From Variovorax paradoxus (GTDB lineage: Bacteria; Pseudomonadota; Gammaproteobacteria; Burkholderiales; Burkholderiaceae_C), in contig NZ_JAGGNU010000019.1 of the NCBI RefSeq assembly GCF_018614915.1, positions 62,001-126,000 of the forward strand: a DNA stretch of 64,000 bases, given 5' to 3'. The translations under genes were made by a program, and so were the position numbers. The notes below the pieces were generated by a model, which ran no database searches, had not been told where the DNA came from, and saw only the letters and a program-made list of their open reading frames with translations. This document shows, one piece after another, positions 17,701 to 25,876 of this stretch. Numbering within the stretch: position 1 is the stretch's first letter; the number at the start of each line of letters is the position of its first letter.

Positions 17701-18731
17701 CCTTGCCGAGCGCTCATCTCTCGATCCTGCGTCCCGGCATGCTGGCCTCGGTGCAGGACCTGGGCCGCTACGGCCATCGCCAGCGCGGCATCTGTCCCGG
17801 TGGTGCGCTCGATGCGCTGGCGCTCGCGCTGGCCAACCGGCTGGTCGGCAATGCCGAGGGCGCGGCCGGCCTGGAGCTCACGATGGGCGGTTGCGAAATC
17901 CGATTCGAATCGACCACCCGCATCGCGCTGGCCGGCGATGACTTCGGCGCACGACTCGACGGCGCGCCCCTATGGCCCTGCTGGAGCGTGCCGGTGGCAG
18001 CGGGCCAGGTGCTCAAGCTGGCCGGCGCCAACCAATGGAGCCCCAAGAAAGGGCTGCGCAGCTGGCTGGCCGTCGCGGGAGGCATCGATGTGCCGCTGGT
18101 CATCGGTTCGCGCAGCACCGATCTGAAGGCCGGCTTCGGCGGTCATCTGGGCCGAGCGCTCAAGAAGGGCGACCGGCTGCCCCTGGGCCAGCCGGCATTG
18201 GACGCGGCGCAGATGGCCCGGCGTGCTTTCGGGCTGCGCGCGCCCGAATGGGAGCACGACGACGAGGGCGCGCTGCTGCTGCGCGTGATGCCCGGCCCGG
18301 AGTTCGAGCAGTTCACCCTGGCTTCGCGCGAGCTGCTGTGGCGCGAGCCCTGGCGTATCACGCCGCAGAGCAACCGCATGGGCAACCGGCTTGAGGGACC
18401 CGAGCTCAAGCGCAAGCGCAACGCAGACATGCTGTCCTCGGCTGTCATCCCCGGCACGATCCAGGTGCCGCCCTCGGGGCAGCCGATCATCCTGATGGGC
18501 GATGCGCAGACCACGGGCGGCTATCCGCGCATCGGCGTCGTCATCCGGGCCGACCTCTGGAAGCTCGCGCGGGCGCCGCTCAACGGCCGGCTGCGGCTCA
18601 TGCAGGTCGACGCTACCGCGGCGCTGGCGGCCTGGGCCGAGCAGCAACGCTACCTGGCGCAGGTGGCGCAAGCCCTGGCCTCTGCAGGCTGGCGCACGGC
18701 GGCGCAGAATTCCCCCCAAGGAGACCTATGA
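17697..18731 (+). CDS. pxpC: 5-oxoprolinase subunit PxpC
   Basis: 344 residues from a GTG start whose last bases are the pxpB stop (GTGA). This is the partner of PxpB, with the biotin-carboxylase-like fold named KipA. Signatures visible are [19 protein letters not shown] near the start, [19 protein letters not shown], and the later [12 protein letters not shown] and [13 protein letters not shown]. Its stop overlaps, as ATGA, a 28-codon open frame that bridges to pxpA. Confidence 0.95.
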   Translation: MTLPSAHLSILRPGMLASVQDLGRYGHRQRGICPGGALDALALALANRLVGNAEGAAGLELTMGGCEIRFESTTRIALAGDDFGARLDGAPLWPCWSVPVAAGQVLKLAGANQWSPKKGLRSWLAVAGGIDVPLVIGSRSTDLKAGFGGHLGRALKKGDRLPLGQPALDAAQMARRAFGLRAPEWEHDDEGALLLRVMPGPEFEQFTLASRELLWREPWRITPQSNRMGNRLEGPELKRKRNADMLSSAVIPGTIQVPPSGQPIILMGDAQTTGGYPRIGVVIRADLWKLARAPLNGRLRLMQVDATAALAAWAEQQRYLAQVAQALASAGWRTAAQNSPQGDL

Positions 18732-18814
18732 ACCCCCACGCTCGTCACTTCGTGTACTCGCTGCCCCCCGAGGGGGCGCATGCCGCCCTCCAGGCGGCTC
18801 GGCGGGAGGCATGA
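18728..18814 (+). CDS. 28-codon coupling ORF between pxpC and pxpA (repeat-like)
   Basis: An open frame of 28 codons. Its ATG overlaps the pxpC stop (ATGA), and its TGA overlaps the pxpA start (ATGA). The product begins [17 protein letters not shown] and ends ARREA. The DNA contains a GC-rich imperfect palindrome (CCCCCCGAGGGGG), and I recall near-identical sequences ahead of many genes in Comamonadaceae. It is therefore either a dispersed repeat that happens to keep the frame open or a leader that couples translation. Whether a stable peptide is made is unknown. Confidence 0.45.
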   Translation: MNPHARHFVYSLPPEGAHAALQAARREA

Positions 18815-19554
18815 CCATGCAGATTGACCTCAACGCCGATCTCGGCGAAGGCTGCGGCAACGACGAAGCGCTGCTTCACCTCGTGAGCTCGGCCAACATT
18901 GCCTGCGGATGGCATGCGGGCGATGCCAAGACCATGCGCCAGTGCGTGCGCTGGGCCATCGACAACGGCGTGGCGATCGGCGCCCACCCCAGCTTCCCCG
19001 ACCGCGAAAACTTCGGCCGCAGCGAGATGAAGCTGCCGCCCGAGGAGATCGTCGCCGGCGTGCTCTACCAAGTGGGCGCACTGGCGGCGATCGTCAAGGC
19101 CGAGGGCGGCACGCTGGCGCATGTCAAGCCGCATGGCGCCCTCTACAACCAGGCCGTAAAGGACCCTGTTCTGGCCGAGGCGATCTGCGAGGCGGTGCGG
19201 CGCTTCGACCCCGGCCTGCGCTTCTTCGGACTCGCGGGCAGCGGCATGATCGGCGCCGCCGAGCGCGCCGGCCTGAAGCCGGTGGAGGAAGTGTTCGCCG
19301 ATCGCGGCTACATGCCCGACGGCAGCCTTGTGCCGCGCAGCCGGCCCGGCGCCCTGATCGAGGACGAGGAGCAGTCGTTGGCGCAGACGCTGTCGTTGGT
19401 GCGCGATCACAAGGTCACTGCGATCGACGGCACGGTTGTCGGCGTCAATGCACAGACCGTCTGCCTGCATGGCGACGGTGCCCACGCGCTGGCCTTCGCG
19501 CGGCGCATCCGCGAGCGCCTCGCAGCCGAGGGCATCGCGGTCGCTGCAACGTGA
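18811..19554 (+). CDS. pxpA: 5-oxoprolinase subunit PxpA (LamB/YcsF family)
   Basis: 247 residues. The PxpA subunit completes the ATP-dependent 5-oxoprolinase. The N-terminal signature is [18 protein letters not shown], followed by [27 protein letters not shown] and [10 protein letters not shown], all family hallmarks. Two ATGs lie two codons apart after a GGGAGG ribosome-binding site. The first was used; the second (18817) is the more family-like start. It overlaps pcp by GTGA. Confidence 0.95.
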   Translation: MTMQIDLNADLGEGCGNDEALLHLVSSANIACGWHAGDAKTMRQCVRWAIDNGVAIGAHPSFPDRENFGRSEMKLPPEEIVAGVLYQVGALAAIVKAEGGTLAHVKPHGALYNQAVKDPVLAEAICEAVRRFDPGLRFFGLAGSGMIGAAERAGLKPVEEVFADRGYMPDGSLVPRSRPGALIEDEEQSLAQTLSLVRDHKVTAIDGTVVGVNAQTVCLHGDGAHALAFARRIRERLAAEGIAVAAT

Positions 19555-20198
19555 AGCTGCTGCTGACCGGCTTCGAGCCCTTCGACAAGGAGGCGCTCAA
19601 CCCTTCGTGGGAAGCGGTGCGCGCGCTCGACGGCTGGCGCTGCGAGGGTACCGTGGTGCACGCGCGCCGCATCTCCTGCGTGTTCGGCGCTGCGCTCGGG
19701 GAACTCGATGCGGCCATCGACGAACTGCGGCCGCAACTGGTGCTCGCGATCGGCCAGGCCGGCGGGCGCAGCGAGATCATGCCCGAGCGCGTCGCGATCA
19801 ATATCGACGACGGCCGCATCTGCGACAACGCGGGCTGCCAACCGATCGACGAGCCCGTGGTGGCGGGCGCGCCGGCCGCTTACTTCTCGAGCCTGCCGAT
19901 CAAGGCGATCGTGCGCGACCTGCGCGCCGGCGGGGTGCCGGCCTCGGTGTCGAACACGGCCGGCACCTTCGTCTGCAACCACCTCTTCTTCGGGCTCATG
20001 CACCGCATCGCGACGCGGCCGGTGCCTGGCATGCGCGGCGGCTTCATCCACATCCCCTACCTGCCGGAGCAGGCGGCGCGTTTTCCGGGCCTGCCCAGTA
20101 TGGCGCTCGACACCGTGATCGCCGCGCTGCGCATTGCGGTCGCCACCTCGCTCGCAGTGCGCGAGGACGTGCGCGAAAGCGGCGGGCAGCTGAGTTAG
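19551..20198 (+). CDS. pcp: Pyrrolidone-carboxylate (pyroglutamyl) peptidase
   Basis: 215 residues from a GTG start overlapping the pxpA stop. A cysteine peptidase (family C15) that removes N-terminal pyroglutamate from peptides. The catalytic triad is visible: E79 in MPERVAIN, C142 in [10 protein letters not shown], and H167 in [11 protein letters not shown]. Its product, 5-oxoproline, is the substrate of the PxpABC enzyme encoded just upstream, so the operon forms a complete route to glutamate. The 3' end overlaps the convergent hydrolase gene by four bases. Confidence 0.95.
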   Translation: MKLLLTGFEPFDKEALNPSWEAVRALDGWRCEGTVVHARRISCVFGAALGELDAAIDELRPQLVLAIGQAGGRSEIMPERVAINIDDGRICDNAGCQPIDEPVVAGAPAAYFSSLPIKAIVRDLRAGGVPASVSNTAGTFVCNHLFFGLMHRIATRPVPGMRGGFIHIPYLPEQAARFPGLPSMALDTVIAALRIAVATSLAVREDVRESGGQLS

Positions 20199-20905
20199 CC
20201 GTTGCGCAGCAAGCGCTCGAGCCACGGCACGAGCGCGGCATTGACGAAGCCGGGCTTCTCCATGGTCAGCATGTGGCCGCAGTCCGCCACCCACACGAGC
20301 TCGGCATGCGGCACGATCTGCGCAATCTCCTCTGAACATTCGGGCGGCGTCAAGCGATCGCCGTCGCCGCAGACCACCAGCACCGGGCAGCGCAAGGAAG
20401 CCAGGTGCGCTCGCGCATCGGGGCGCTGCATCAGCGCACGGTTCTGGCGGATCAATTGCTGTGCGCCGGCATCGAGCACCAGCTCGATGTAGCGACGCAC
20501 CAGCGCCTGGTTGCCGGCCTGCGCCGGATGAAAGGCGAAGCCGGCGTTGAACTCGATCACGTCGCGCGCCTCGCCCTGTTCGAAGAGCTCGATCGCCGAT
20601 TCGCGCAGCTCGTACACGTCGGGCGTCTCCGGCCGCGCATTGGTGCCCAGCAGCGCCAGGCCGGCGATGCGCTCCGGTGCCTGGCGCGCGGCCTCCATCG
20701 CGATCATGCCGCCCATCGAGGCGCCGCAGAGAATCAGCGGGCCGGCATGCTCGCGCAGCACGGCCTCGGCCATCGTCTCGATGCGCTCGTGGCGCATGTG
20801 GGCATCGCTCACGTGCACGTCGAGGGTGGCGGGCAGGGCAGGCAGCTGAGCCTCCCACAGGCGCTCATCGCAGGCGAGGCCGGGCAACAGGACAAGACGG
20901 GACAT
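20195..20905 (-). CDS. Alpha/beta-fold hydrolase
   Basis: 236 residues with the alpha/beta-hydrolase order: an N-terminal strand LVLLPGL, the nucleophile elbow GASMGG (S63), an acidic residue in [13 protein letters not shown], and a C-terminal His in [12 protein letters not shown]. No signal peptide, so it is cytoplasmic. The substrate cannot be told; esterase, lactonase or peptide-like hydrolases all fit. It is divergent from the phosphatase gene by 71 bases. Confidence 0.85.
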   Translation of the reverse strand: MSRLVLLPGLACDERLWEAQLPALPATLDVHVSDAHMRHERIETMAEAVLREHAGPLILCGASMGGMIAMEAARQAPERIAGLALLGTNARPETPDVYELRESAIELFEQGEARDVIEFNAGFAFHPAQAGNQALVRRYIELVLDAGAQQLIRQNRALMQRPDARAHLASLRCPVLVVCGDGDRLTPPECSEEIAQIVPHAELVWVADCGHMLTMEKPGFVNAALVPWLERLLRNG

Positions 20906-20976
20906 CGGCGAATTCTCCGCGAAGAAGCGGCTGCCGGAAGCCTGACATCTGCTGCGAGGACAATGGAGGCCAGACC

Positions 20977-21648
20977 ATGTCCATCGAACTCATCCTGATC
21001 CGCCACGGCGAAACCGACTGGAACCGCGAACTCCGCTTTCAGGGCCACATCGACGTCCCTCTCAACGACATCGGCCACGAGCAGGCGCGCCGGCTCGGAC
21101 TGCGGCTCGCACGCGAGCCCGTGCAGCAGCTGATCAGCAGCGACCTGATGCGCGCGCAGCAGACCGCGGCGCCGGCAGCGCGCCAGCTCGAGCTCGAGGT
21201 CGTCACCTCGGCCGCGCTGCGGGAGCAGCACTTCGGCATCGTCGAAGGCATGCGTGCCGACGAGATCCAGAGCCTGCATCCGCGCGCCTGGGAAGACTGG
21301 CTCCAGTTCCGCGAGGACCATGCGATGCCCGAAGGCGAATCGCCGCGCCAGTTCCATCGCCGCATCATCGACGCGCTGGGCGGCATCGCCACCGCCCATG
21401 CGGGGCAGAAGGTGCTGGTGGTGACGCATGGCGGCGTGCTCGACCTGGTCTGGCGCACGGCACGCGGGCTGGGCCTGAACGGTCCGCGCCAGAGCGAGAT
21501 TCCGAATGCCGGCTTCAACCGCGTCCGCATCGCCGACGCCGCGATGCCTGCGCAGATCGAGATCGTCGACTGGGCCGACACGGCGCACCTGGCCGATCTG
21601 CCGCCGCAGCCGACCTACGACCAGAGCCGCCATCTCAGGAAATCATGA
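20977..21648 (+). CDS. Histidine phosphatase family protein
   Basis: 223 residues. The phosphoglycerate-mutase-like signature LIRHGETDWN (R9, H10 as the phospho-acceptor) opens the protein. A later acidic residue in REQHFGIVEGM and the second histidine in VVTHGGVLDLV complete the active site. Members include CobC and broad-specificity phosphatases; the exact substrate here is unknown. It overlaps the convergent PBP gene by six bases. Confidence 0.9.
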   Translation: MSIELILIRHGETDWNRELRFQGHIDVPLNDIGHEQARRLGLRLAREPVQQLISSDLMRAQQTAAPAARQLELEVVTSAALREQHFGIVEGMRADEIQSLHPRAWEDWLQFREDHAMPEGESPRQFHRRIIDALGGIATAHAGQKVLVVTHGGVLDLVWRTARGLGLNGPRQSEIPNAGFNRVRIADAAMPAQIEIVDWADTAHLADLPPQPTYDQSRHLRKS

Positions 21649-24600
21649 GCGCGCGGTGTCGCCGCATGCGTTGCGTTGGAGCACCGGCAGCAGCTGCGGC
21701 CCGAGCGTTTTCAGCAGCTGGACCGGCAGCGCGCTCGTGAAGCGATAGTGCGCGGCATGGGGCTCGCCCACATAGGCGAGGATGGTGCCGAAATAGCGGT
21801 CGCCGATCATGAAGACGAAAGTGGCCGAGCGGCCGATCTTGCGCTCGGCGATCACCTGGCCGCTGCGGCCGCGCAGCTCGTAGCGGTGATCGCCGGTGCC
21901 GGTCTTGCCGCCGATCTCGAACGCGCGGCCGTCAGCGCCCACCAGCGCGCCCTTCAGGCGCCGCGCGGTCCCCTCGCGCACCACCTCGAACAGCGCGCGA
22001 CGCGCGGTCGCCGCCACCTCGGGCGGCAGCACTTGCAGTGCGGCCGGGCCGCGTTGCTCGAGCCGCGTTTCGAAGGGCGTGTCGCGCGCGAAGTGCAGTG
22101 CACCGACGCGCTGCGTCGGCATGCGCGCACCGTCGTTGACCAGGACGCCCATCAGTTCCGCCAGGGCTGCCGGCCGGTCGCCCGAAGCGCCGATCGCGCT
22201 CGCGTAGGAGGGCGTCAGCGTCTCGAACGGGTAGCCCAGGCGCTGCCATGAGCGATGGACCTCTGCAAAGGCGTCGAGCTCGAGCAGCTCGCGGATGCGC
22301 CGGTCCTGCGCGCTCTTGTGACGGGTCTTGAAGAGCCAGGCATAGACCTCCTGGCGTTCGCGCGGGCTCGCGTCCAGCACCTCGGCCAGCGTCGTACCGG
22401 GATGGCGCCGCAGGTAGCCGACCAGCCAGAGCTCCAGCGGATGCACGCGCGCCACGTAGCCGCGGTCGGCGAGCGACAAGCCCGCGTAGGTGTCGCGCAG
22501 CGCGCGCAATGCGCGCGGCGAGCCGGCACCGCGACCGAGCCGGCTCGCGAGCAATTCGTCGAGCCGCGCATCGCCGGCCTCGGGCTCGATCGTGAACAGC
22601 ACGCTCGCGAGGCGAGGCGCAGAAGGGCGCATGCCGCGCAGCAGCAGCTCTTCGGCCTCGGCCGCCGACTTGCCCTTGTACTTGCGATGGAAGCGCGTCA
22701 GGAAGGCCGAGCCTTCGCGGTCGGCAAAGCGCGCGAGCATCTCGCGCCGACGCGGGTCCGTCGGGTCCTGCAGCAGGCGCTGGCCGTCGTTGGCAGCGCC
22801 GAACATCCGGTGGCGCACGATGTCGCGCATCAAGCGGATGAACACCAGGTTGACCGAATGCTTGAAAGCCTCCTGCACCGTCATCGAGGCGCCGGCATGT
22901 GTGCGGTCGAAGTTCTCGAAGCGATGCAGGCCGCCACCGGTGAAGAAGGCCTCGCCCTCGCTGGCCGAATAGCGGCGCTGCATTGCCGCCTCCAGCATGG
23001 GGGCAAGGCTGCGGTCCTTGGTGCGCAGCAGGTACTGGCGCGCCCAGGTGCCGAGCGGATCGCGATCGCCGGGCTTCAAGGCAGAAAGCGCGGACGTATC
23101 GAGCCCGGCCCAGCGCTCGTGCAGCTCGGCGACCAGTTCTAGATAGCTGACCAGCGTGCGCAGCTTGGCCGTCGAACCGAGGTCCAGGCGGGCGCCCTGG
23201 TTCAGATCGAAGGGCTGGTCGATGTTGTCGGCCTGGACGCGCAGCAGGTTCGCATGCGCGCCGCGCTCGTACAGCGTGAAGCTGTAGATCAGGCGGCCGG
23301 CGTTCGCGCCCGGATCGAGCAGGTGATGGCCGATGAGGCCTGCCGACTTCACCGCCGCAGGCGTGCGCAGGCCGACGAGCATGTTCGTGGCCAGCGCCTG
23401 CGCTTCGTTGTCCAGGCTGGTTTCGGCATCGAGGTCAAGGCGTTCGAGATCGTAGGCACGTGGCACGCCGAGCAGCGTCGACACATGGGTCCGCAGCGCG
23501 TTCACCGCCTTGCGTTGCACGAAGTTCGGCCGCGGCGCCGCCGGCAGTCCGGATTGGCGCTGCAGCGGGGCTTCCAGTGCCGCATCGCGCAGCGAGGGTG
23601 AGATGAGGCCCGCTTCGGCCATCAAGCGCAAGTAGCTGTCGGTCAGCCGAGTCAGGCGCTCGCCACTGCCGAGCAGATGCTGAGAGGGACGGCGCTGCGC
23701 GATCATGAGCGACAAGGCCTGCTTGAACGCCAGCCCCTGGCGGCGCAGTGCTGCCCCGTTCGATGGCGCGCTCTCTTCGCCGTTGTCGGCGAGCAGGCGA
23801 TTGATCTCGTCGAAATCGCGGCCGTACCACGCCCAAAGGCCATCCCCCAGCCCATGGACTTCGCCGATGCCCGGGCTGGCAGCCAACGGCACGGTGTCGA
23901 GGTAGTCGACGACGATCTGGCGGCGCCGCGCCAGGGTGTCGTCGCCGTCCTGGTAGGCGCGCAGCGAGGCCGAGGCCATCTGGCGCAGCTTGTCGCCGAC
24001 CGATGCGGTGCGGCCCTGGGGCGAATGGCGATATTTCTCGATCTGGGTCGCCAGCGTGCTGCCGCCCGAGGCCGGGCGTGTCACGTCGAGCACCCGGTGC
24101 ATCTGCTCGAACGCTGCCTTGGCGAAGCGTTCCGGGTCGATCGCCGGATTGCGTTGCGGCGGCTGCGCGTCCAGCAGGTGGCGGTCCTCCACGAAGAGCA
24201 GGGCATTGACCAGCAGCGGCGGCACCTCCTCGAAGCGTTCATACACGCGCTCCGGCACGCGCGAGCGCAGCAATGTCTGGGCGCGGCAGTCGCTGACCGT
24301 CAGGCCGGCCTGGTTCTTTTCGCCGTAGGGTACGAAGAGGCCGCGTTCGTGCAGTTCGATCATCCGTGGCGACATGCGCGCCTGCCGGGTCACCACGTAG
24401 CCCGCGCCCTGGAGGCGCTCGATATAACGGGGCAGCTGGCGGTAGCCCATGCGCTCGTCGTAGGGCCCGCTATTGGGAAAGCGGATCGCATCGCTGGCGC
24501 CGGCGTCGACGCTGAAACGCGCGTCGCGGGCCTGGTCGTGCCACAGTGATGATTGCAGCCGCGATGTCTTCAGCTCGTCCACCGCGAATGCGACGAACGC

Positions 24601-24654
24601 ACCCACCCCGGCGAGCGTTGCGCCGATCCAGAGGAGCTTTTTGAGCCTTGCCAC
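21643..24654 (-). CDS. Large bifunctional penicillin-binding protein (GT51 glycosyltransferase plus transpeptidase)
   Basis: 1003 residues from a GTG start; longer in-frame starts (to 24840) lack support. One N-terminal helix (about 5-24) anchors a periplasmic protein. The GT51 glycosyltransferase motifs are divergent but present: FVEDRHLL (E146 region) and GGSTLATQIEKY (about 177). The transpeptidase motifs are STAK (474-477), SVN (580-582) and KTG (917-919). About 335 residues separate SVN and KTG, some 150 more than I recall for E. coli PBP1a, so a large insertion is present. The likely role is peptidoglycan synthesis; the divergence suggests a specialised variant. Confidence 0.82.
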   Translation of the reverse strand: MARLKKLLWIGATLAGVGAFVAFAVDELKTSRLQSSLWHDQARDARFSVDAGASDAIRFPNSGPYDERMGYRQLPRYIERLQGAGYVVTRQARMSPRMIELHERGLFVPYGEKNQAGLTVSDCRAQTLLRSRVPERVYERFEEVPPLLVNALLFVEDRHLLDAQPPQRNPAIDPERFAKAAFEQMHRVLDVTRPASGGSTLATQIEKYRHSPQGRTASVGDKLRQMASASLRAYQDGDDTLARRRQIVVDYLDTVPLAASPGIGEVHGLGDGLWAWYGRDFDEINRLLADNGEESAPSNGAALRRQGLAFKQALSLMIAQRRPSQHLLGSGERLTRLTDSYLRLMAEAGLISPSLRDAALEAPLQRQSGLPAAPRPNFVQRKAVNALRTHVSTLLGVPRAYDLERLDLDAETSLDNEAQALATNMLVGLRTPAAVKSAGLIGHHLLDPGANAGRLIYSFTLYERGAHANLLRVQADNIDQPFDLNQGARLDLGSTAKLRTLVSYLELVAELHERWAGLDTSALSALKPGDRDPLGTWARQYLLRTKDRSLAPMLEAAMQRRYSASEGEAFFTGGGLHRFENFDRTHAGASMTVQEAFKHSVNLVFIRLMRDIVRHRMFGAANDGQRLLQDPTDPRRREMLARFADREGSAFLTRFHRKYKGKSAAEAEELLLRGMRPSAPRLASVLFTIEPEAGDARLDELLASRLGRGAGSPRALRALRDTYAGLSLADRGYVARVHPLELWLVGYLRRHPGTTLAEVLDASPRERQEVYAWLFKTRHKSAQDRRIRELLELDAFAEVHRSWQRLGYPFETLTPSYASAIGASGDRPAALAELMGVLVNDGARMPTQRVGALHFARDTPFETRLEQRGPAALQVLPPEVAATARRALFEVVREGTARRLKGALVGADGRAFEIGGKTGTGDHRYELRGRSGQVIAERKIGRSATFVFMIGDRYFGTILAYVGEPHAAHYRFTSALPVQLLKTLGPQLLPVLQRNACGDTARS

Positions 24655-24772
24655 GTTCCGCCTCGCACCGAGCCTGCACCGTGGGTTCGTCACCCAGGAT
24701 GATGCTCCTTTCGGCGCATTTTTGCGTGTCGTTACGTGCAGGAACCTCGGCCGCGCAGACAGCTCCAAAGGA

Positions 24773-24794
24773 AGCCGGCATCCTATTGCCGGCT
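24773..24794 (+). other. Perfect hairpin abutting the SPW gene ribosome-binding site
   Basis: Eight-base perfect arms AGCCGGCA and TGCCGGCT with a six-base loop end one base before the GGAGG ribosome-binding site of the SPW-repeat gene. This could modulate translation initiation or be a promoter-proximal palindrome. Confidence 0.5.
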
Positions 24795-24805
24795 GGAGGT
24801 ACGAC

Positions 24806-25171
24806 ATGATGCAACTCAAGCATTGGCAAGACCCGGTCAACGGTGCGCTGGGTCTCTGGCTGGCTCTTTCGCCCTGGATCCTGGGCTACACCGGCGTTGC
24901 TTCCGCCATGCCGAACGCGGTGATCGTCGGCGTGGCGCTCATCGCCGCGGCCTTCGGCGCGATGCTGATCCCGCAGGCGTGGGAGGAGTGGATCGAAGCG
25001 GCGCTGGGCCTGTGGCTGATGATCTCGCCCTGGGCGCTCGGCTTCAACGGAAATGCCGACGCCATGCTGACGGCGGTCATCACCGGTCTCGTCGTCCTGG
25101 CGCTGGCGCTGTGGACGCTCCTGACCGACAAGGACTACAGCCGCTGGTGGCATGACCGGACCGCGCACTGA
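24806..25171 (+). CDS. SPW-repeat membrane protein
   Basis: 121 residues with four hydrophobic helices arranged as two repeats. Each repeat carries the SPW signature: LALSPWILGYTG (about residue 20) and LMISPWALGFNG (about residue 77). The SPW family is widespread in soil and plant-associated bacteria; its function is unknown. A GGAGG site precedes the ATG. The gene diverges from the large PBP gene across a 151-base region. Confidence 0.88.
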   Translation: MMQLKHWQDPVNGALGLWLALSPWILGYTGVASAMPNAVIVGVALIAAAFGAMLIPQAWEEWIEAALGLWLMISPWALGFNGNADAMLTAVITGLVVLALALWTLLTDKDYSRWWHDRTAH

Positions 25172-25191
25172 CTGAGCGGTCCCAGGAGTCT

Positions 25192-25223
25192 GGGCGGCAG
25201 AACTTCTACGGCTTCTGCCGCCC
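25192..25223. terminator. Long hairpin between convergent SPW and LysE genes
   Basis: Perfect 11-base arms GGGCGGCAGAA and TTCTGCCGCCC around a 10-base loop. It lies between the two convergent stop codons, so it probably acts as a transcription terminator or barrier for both, although no T-run follows. Confidence 0.65.
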
Positions 25224-25229
25224 TGCCTC

Positions 25230-25856
25230 CTAGGCCGGACGCTTCGCCAGCAGCGCCCACACACCTGCGGCCGACAGGAGCGAGCCGCCGGCAAGATGAA
25301 AACGCCGCTGGGCGCGAGGCGATGCGAGCAGGCGGCGCGCCGAGCCGGCGAACACGGCGTACAGCGACGCGTTGAGCGTCGCCATGGCGACGAAGGTGAC
25401 GGCAAGGATCCAGAGTTGCCGGGTGAGCTCTGCGCCCGGCAGGATGAACTGCGGCAAAAAGGCGACGAAGAACACGATGCCCTTGGGATTGAGCGCCGTC
25501 ACCAGGTAAGTGTTGGCGAACAGGCGCCAGCGCGAGCCGGGCGCGGCCGGTGCCGCCAGTTCGGCGGCCGACACTCCGGCGCGAAGCAGCTTGATGCCCA
25601 GGTAGAGGAGGTACAGGCCGCCGGCCCACTTGACCACGGTGAACCAGAAGGCGGACGTGGCCAGCAGCGCGCCGAGGCCGAGCAGCGAGACCACCAGCGC
25701 GGTCGAATCGCCGAGTGCAACGGCCGCGACGAGCGGCACGTTGGCGCGCCGGCCGTGCGCCATCGAATAGCTGATAACGGTGAGGATGGTCGGCCCCGGG
25801 ATGATGAGCAGTACCGCGGAAGCGGCGACGAAGGCAAACCAGAGTTCGATAGGCAC
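25230..25856 (-). CDS. LysE/RhtB family amino-acid exporter
   Basis: 208 residues from a GTG with an AAGGAG site eight bases upstream. Six hydrophobic segments are present. The family signature lies near the N-terminus (VLLIIPGPTILTVISYSMAHG), followed by YLLYLGIKLLRAG and NPKGIVFFVAFLPQF. Members export amino acids such as homoserine, threonine or lysine; the substrate here is unknown. It lies 20 bases downstream of the TTC38-like gene on the same strand, so the two may share a transcript. Confidence 0.88.
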   Translation of the reverse strand: MPIELWFAFVAASAVLLIIPGPTILTVISYSMAHGRRANVPLVAAVALGDSTALVVSLLGLGALLATSAFWFTVVKWAGGLYLLYLGIKLLRAGVSAAELAAPAAPGSRWRLFANTYLVTALNPKGIVFFVAFLPQFILPGAELTRQLWILAVTFVAMATLNASLYAVFAGSARRLLASPRAQRRFHLAGGSLLSAAGVWALLAKRPA

Positions 25857-25876
25857 GGCAGATACTCCTTTGAAGC

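Noticed and set aside
24655..24840. N-terminal extension of the large PBP by 62 codons
   Set aside because: The extension has no signal or family similarity and would overlap the SPW gene start; the GTG at 24654 directly precedes the membrane anchor.
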